Positions 31,643-33,007 of a DNA stretch of 33,007 bases are shown here, one piece after another. The translations under genes were made by a program, and so were the position numbers. A model generated the notes under the pieces. That model did no database searches. It was not told the origin of the DNA and was given only the letters and a program-made list of their open reading frames with translations. The stretch comes from Lachnospiraceae bacterium. GTDB lineage: Bacteria > Bacillota > Clostridia > Lachnospirales > Lachnospiraceae. Position 1 is the stretch's first letter, and every line of letters begins with the position of its first letter. The stretch spans positions 61,603 to 94,609 of the forward strand of contig JAPJQL010000009.1 of NCBI GenBank assembly GCA_030825115.1, given 5' to 3'.

Positions 31643-32851
31643 ATGAATGTGAAAAATTTAAAAATGAAACCGGTTGGAAGCGAATATATGGAGCAGTACA
31701 ATCAGCTTCTCCGCTATGTATTTCAGGTGACGGACCAGGAACTCAGCGCGATTGGCTGGCAGGAAAAAGAGATGATCCGGGCAAAATTTCCCACAATGTT
31801 AAAGGCCGATGTGCTGGGATGGTTTGACCAGGACACGCTGGTGTCTCAGGTGGCGGTCTACCCGATGAAGATCAGGGTGTTCAACAAAACCTATGATATG
31901 GGTGGGCTGACCGGAGTCGGAACTTACCCGGAATATTCCAATCTGGGGCTGATGCACAAACTGCTGGAGCAGGCGCTGAAAAATATGCAGCGGCGGGGGC
32001 AGTATATCTGTTATCTGTTCCCCTACTCCATTCCCTATTACAGAAGAAAGGGATGGGAGATCATATCAGATAAGATTTCGTATGAGATCAAAGATTATCA
32101 GCTCCCCAAAAACAGACAGGTAACGGGGCGGGTACGCCGGGTGGACGTGGACAGCGAGGAGCTTAAGGTTACGTATGACCGCTATGCCATGCGGACCCAC
32201 GGGGCGGTTTTGCGGGACGAGCTGGCCTGGAATGAATACTGGCTCTGGGACCCGGATGATATGATGGCGGCAATCTACTATAACGAGAACAATGAGCCGG
32301 ATGGATACGTTATATACTGGTTTGCTCACGATGTTTTCCATATTAAGGACATGATCTTCAACAATGAAGATGCCCGCGCGGGACTGTGGAATTTTATATC
32401 GGCCCATTTTTCGATGATTGATAAAGTGGTCGGCTGTACCTTTACCGATGAGCCGCTTGCATTTTTGCTGGAGGACGCGGATATCAAGGAAGTTATCTCG
32501 CCTTATTATATGGCAAGGATCGTGGATTTTTCGGAATTTATCAGCAGGTATCCGTTTAAGCCGGATTCTGTGGAACGGGAGTGGAGCTTCGTTCTCTCGG
32601 ATCCGATCATGGAGTGCAACCAGGGTGCATTCCGGCTTGAAATCGATAAAAAGGGCAGGGGGACGGCGGAGCGAATCGAGGAGAAATGCACCGATACCAT
32701 CGATATCCAGACCATGACTACCATGCTGATGGGATATAAACGCCCGGATTATCTGGCGAAAATCGGCAGGATTCAGGCGGGGGAGGACACGATTGATATG
32801 TTGGAGGATTCGATCGAGCAGCAGGTTCCGTATGTTTCGGATTATTTTTAG
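31643..32851 (+). CDS. Eis-like GNAT N-acetyltransferase
   Basis: 402-aa protein of the Eis family: an N-terminal GNAT acetyl-CoA domain (VSQVAVYPMKIRVFNKTYDMGGLTGVGTYPEY, LGLMHKLLEQAL, YLFPYSIPYYRRKGWE, about residues 60-145), a second GNAT-like region, and a C-terminal sterol-carrier-like segment (ECNQGAFRLEIDKKGRGTAERI, about residues 315-380). Relatives acetylate small amines, aminoglycosides or protein lysines; the substrate here cannot be inferred. CGGAGGT precedes the ATG. A single-gene unit with its own promoter and terminator. Confidence 0.9.
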   Translation: MNVKNLKMKPVGSEYMEQYNQLLRYVFQVTDQELSAIGWQEKEMIRAKFPTMLKADVLGWFDQDTLVSQVAVYPMKIRVFNKTYDMGGLTGVGTYPEYSNLGLMHKLLEQALKNMQRRGQYICYLFPYSIPYYRRKGWEIISDKISYEIKDYQLPKNRQVTGRVRRVDVDSEELKVTYDRYAMRTHGAVLRDELAWNEYWLWDPDDMMAAIYYNENNEPDGYVIYWFAHDVFHIKDMIFNNEDARAGLWNFISAHFSMIDKVVGCTFTDEPLAFLLEDADIKEVISPYYMARIVDFSEFISRYPFKPDSVEREWSFVLSDPIMECNQGAFRLEIDKKGRGTAERIEEKCTDTIDIQTMTTMLMGYKRPDYLAKIGRIQAGEDTIDMLEDSIEQQVPYVSDYF

Positions 32852-32863
32852 GATGGGTATAAG

Positions 32864-32903
32864 ACAGTCACTTTTTTGTATGATAAAAAGTGGCTGTTTT
32901 TTT
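32864..32903 (+). terminator. intrinsic terminator after the acetyltransferase gene
   Basis: ACAGTCACTTTTT (32864-32876) pairs with AAAAAGTGGCTGT (32885-32897) with one T-G pair, followed by a T-run to 32903. Strong. Confidence 0.88.
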
Positions 32904-32935
32904 GATATTTTTCTGGTAAATATAGCCAAAATATA

Positions 32936-32966
32936 TTGAAAATTTTTACGGGGGGGGGGGTATAAA
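32936..32966 (+). promoter_or_regulatory. promoter with an 11-G tract in its spacer
   Basis: TTGAAA (32936-32941) and TATAAA (32961-32966) are separated by 19 nt, of which 32950-32960 are eleven consecutive G. A second -10-like TATAAT lies at 32969-32974. It stands 36 nt before a clear gene start. Tract length changes would alter promoter spacing; see findings. Confidence 0.55.
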
Positions 32967-33002
32967 TGTATAATCAATTATAAAAATAAAGGAGGAAAGG
33001 GT

Positions 33003-33007
33003 ATGAA
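33003..33007 (+). CDS. start of a gene truncated by the window edge
   Basis: ATGAA at the very end, 8 nt after an AAAGGAGG SD (32987-32994). Only the first codon and part of the second are inside the window, so nothing can be said of the product except that it begins Met. Confidence 0.6.

Noticed and set aside
1..33007. CRISPR array, tRNA, rRNA or complete insertion sequence
   Set aside because: No regularly spaced repeats, cloverleaf, ribosomal RNA segments or intact transposase with terminal repeats were seen anywhere in the window.

Overview
The window looks like a chromosomal segment of an anaerobic Firmicute, most likely a Clostridia/Lachnospiraceae-type gut organism. The evidence is strong AGGAGG-type Shine-Dalgarno (SD) sites, the oxygen-independent (Cbi-type, early cobalt insertion) cobalamin pathway, PocR-type regulation, corrinoid methyltransferase genes and very tight operons with ATGA/TGATG overlaps. 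The species cannot be named from sequence alone.

Layout. (1) 37-5592, + strand: a TRAP carboxylate transporter (dctP-dctQ-dctM), then two uroporphyrinogen-decarboxylase-fold (MtaA-like) methyltransferases flanking a small cupin-like protein. (2) 5591-5908: a 5'-truncated remnant of a PD-(D/E)XK (Rpn-type) transposase gene. (3) 5927-7183, - strand: a PocR-domain AraC regulator. It is divergent from (4) 7373-20169, + strand: a corrinoid protein, a corrinoid-activating Fe-S/ASKHA protein, and without any evident internal riboswitch cbiD-cbiL-cbiH-cbiJET-cbiA-cobT-cobU-cobS-(cobU-like)-cbiB. (5) 20256-21590, - strand: an AT-rich Schlafen/AlbA_2 regulator-like gene that splits the cobalamin locus. 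(6) 21762-29555, + strand: a promoter, cobalamin riboswitch and terminator, followed by cbiM-cbiN-cbiQ-cbiOK(fusion)-cbiF-cobD-cbiP-cbiC. (7) 29591-31448, - strand: a MarR/MATE efflux pair. (8) 31643-32851, + strand: an Eis-like acetyltransferase. (9) At the right edge, a promoter whose -35/-10 spacer contains an 11-G run, followed by the first bases of another gene.

How it fits together. The TRAP system probably imports an anionic methylated compound. One UroD-type enzyme would demethylate it onto the corrinoid protein and the other may take the methyl group onward. The activator repairs oxidised Co(II) corrinoid. The same rightward unit carries half of the corrinoid biosynthesis genes, so cofactor supply may be induced with its consumer under PocR control. 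The other half (cobalt import, chelation, later steps) is behind a B12 riboswitch, i.e. feedback-controlled. The most unusual items are the CbiO-CbiK fusion (cobalt-importer ATPase joined to cobalt chelatase), the split regulation, a degenerate second CobU, absence of cbiG, and the poly-G promoter.
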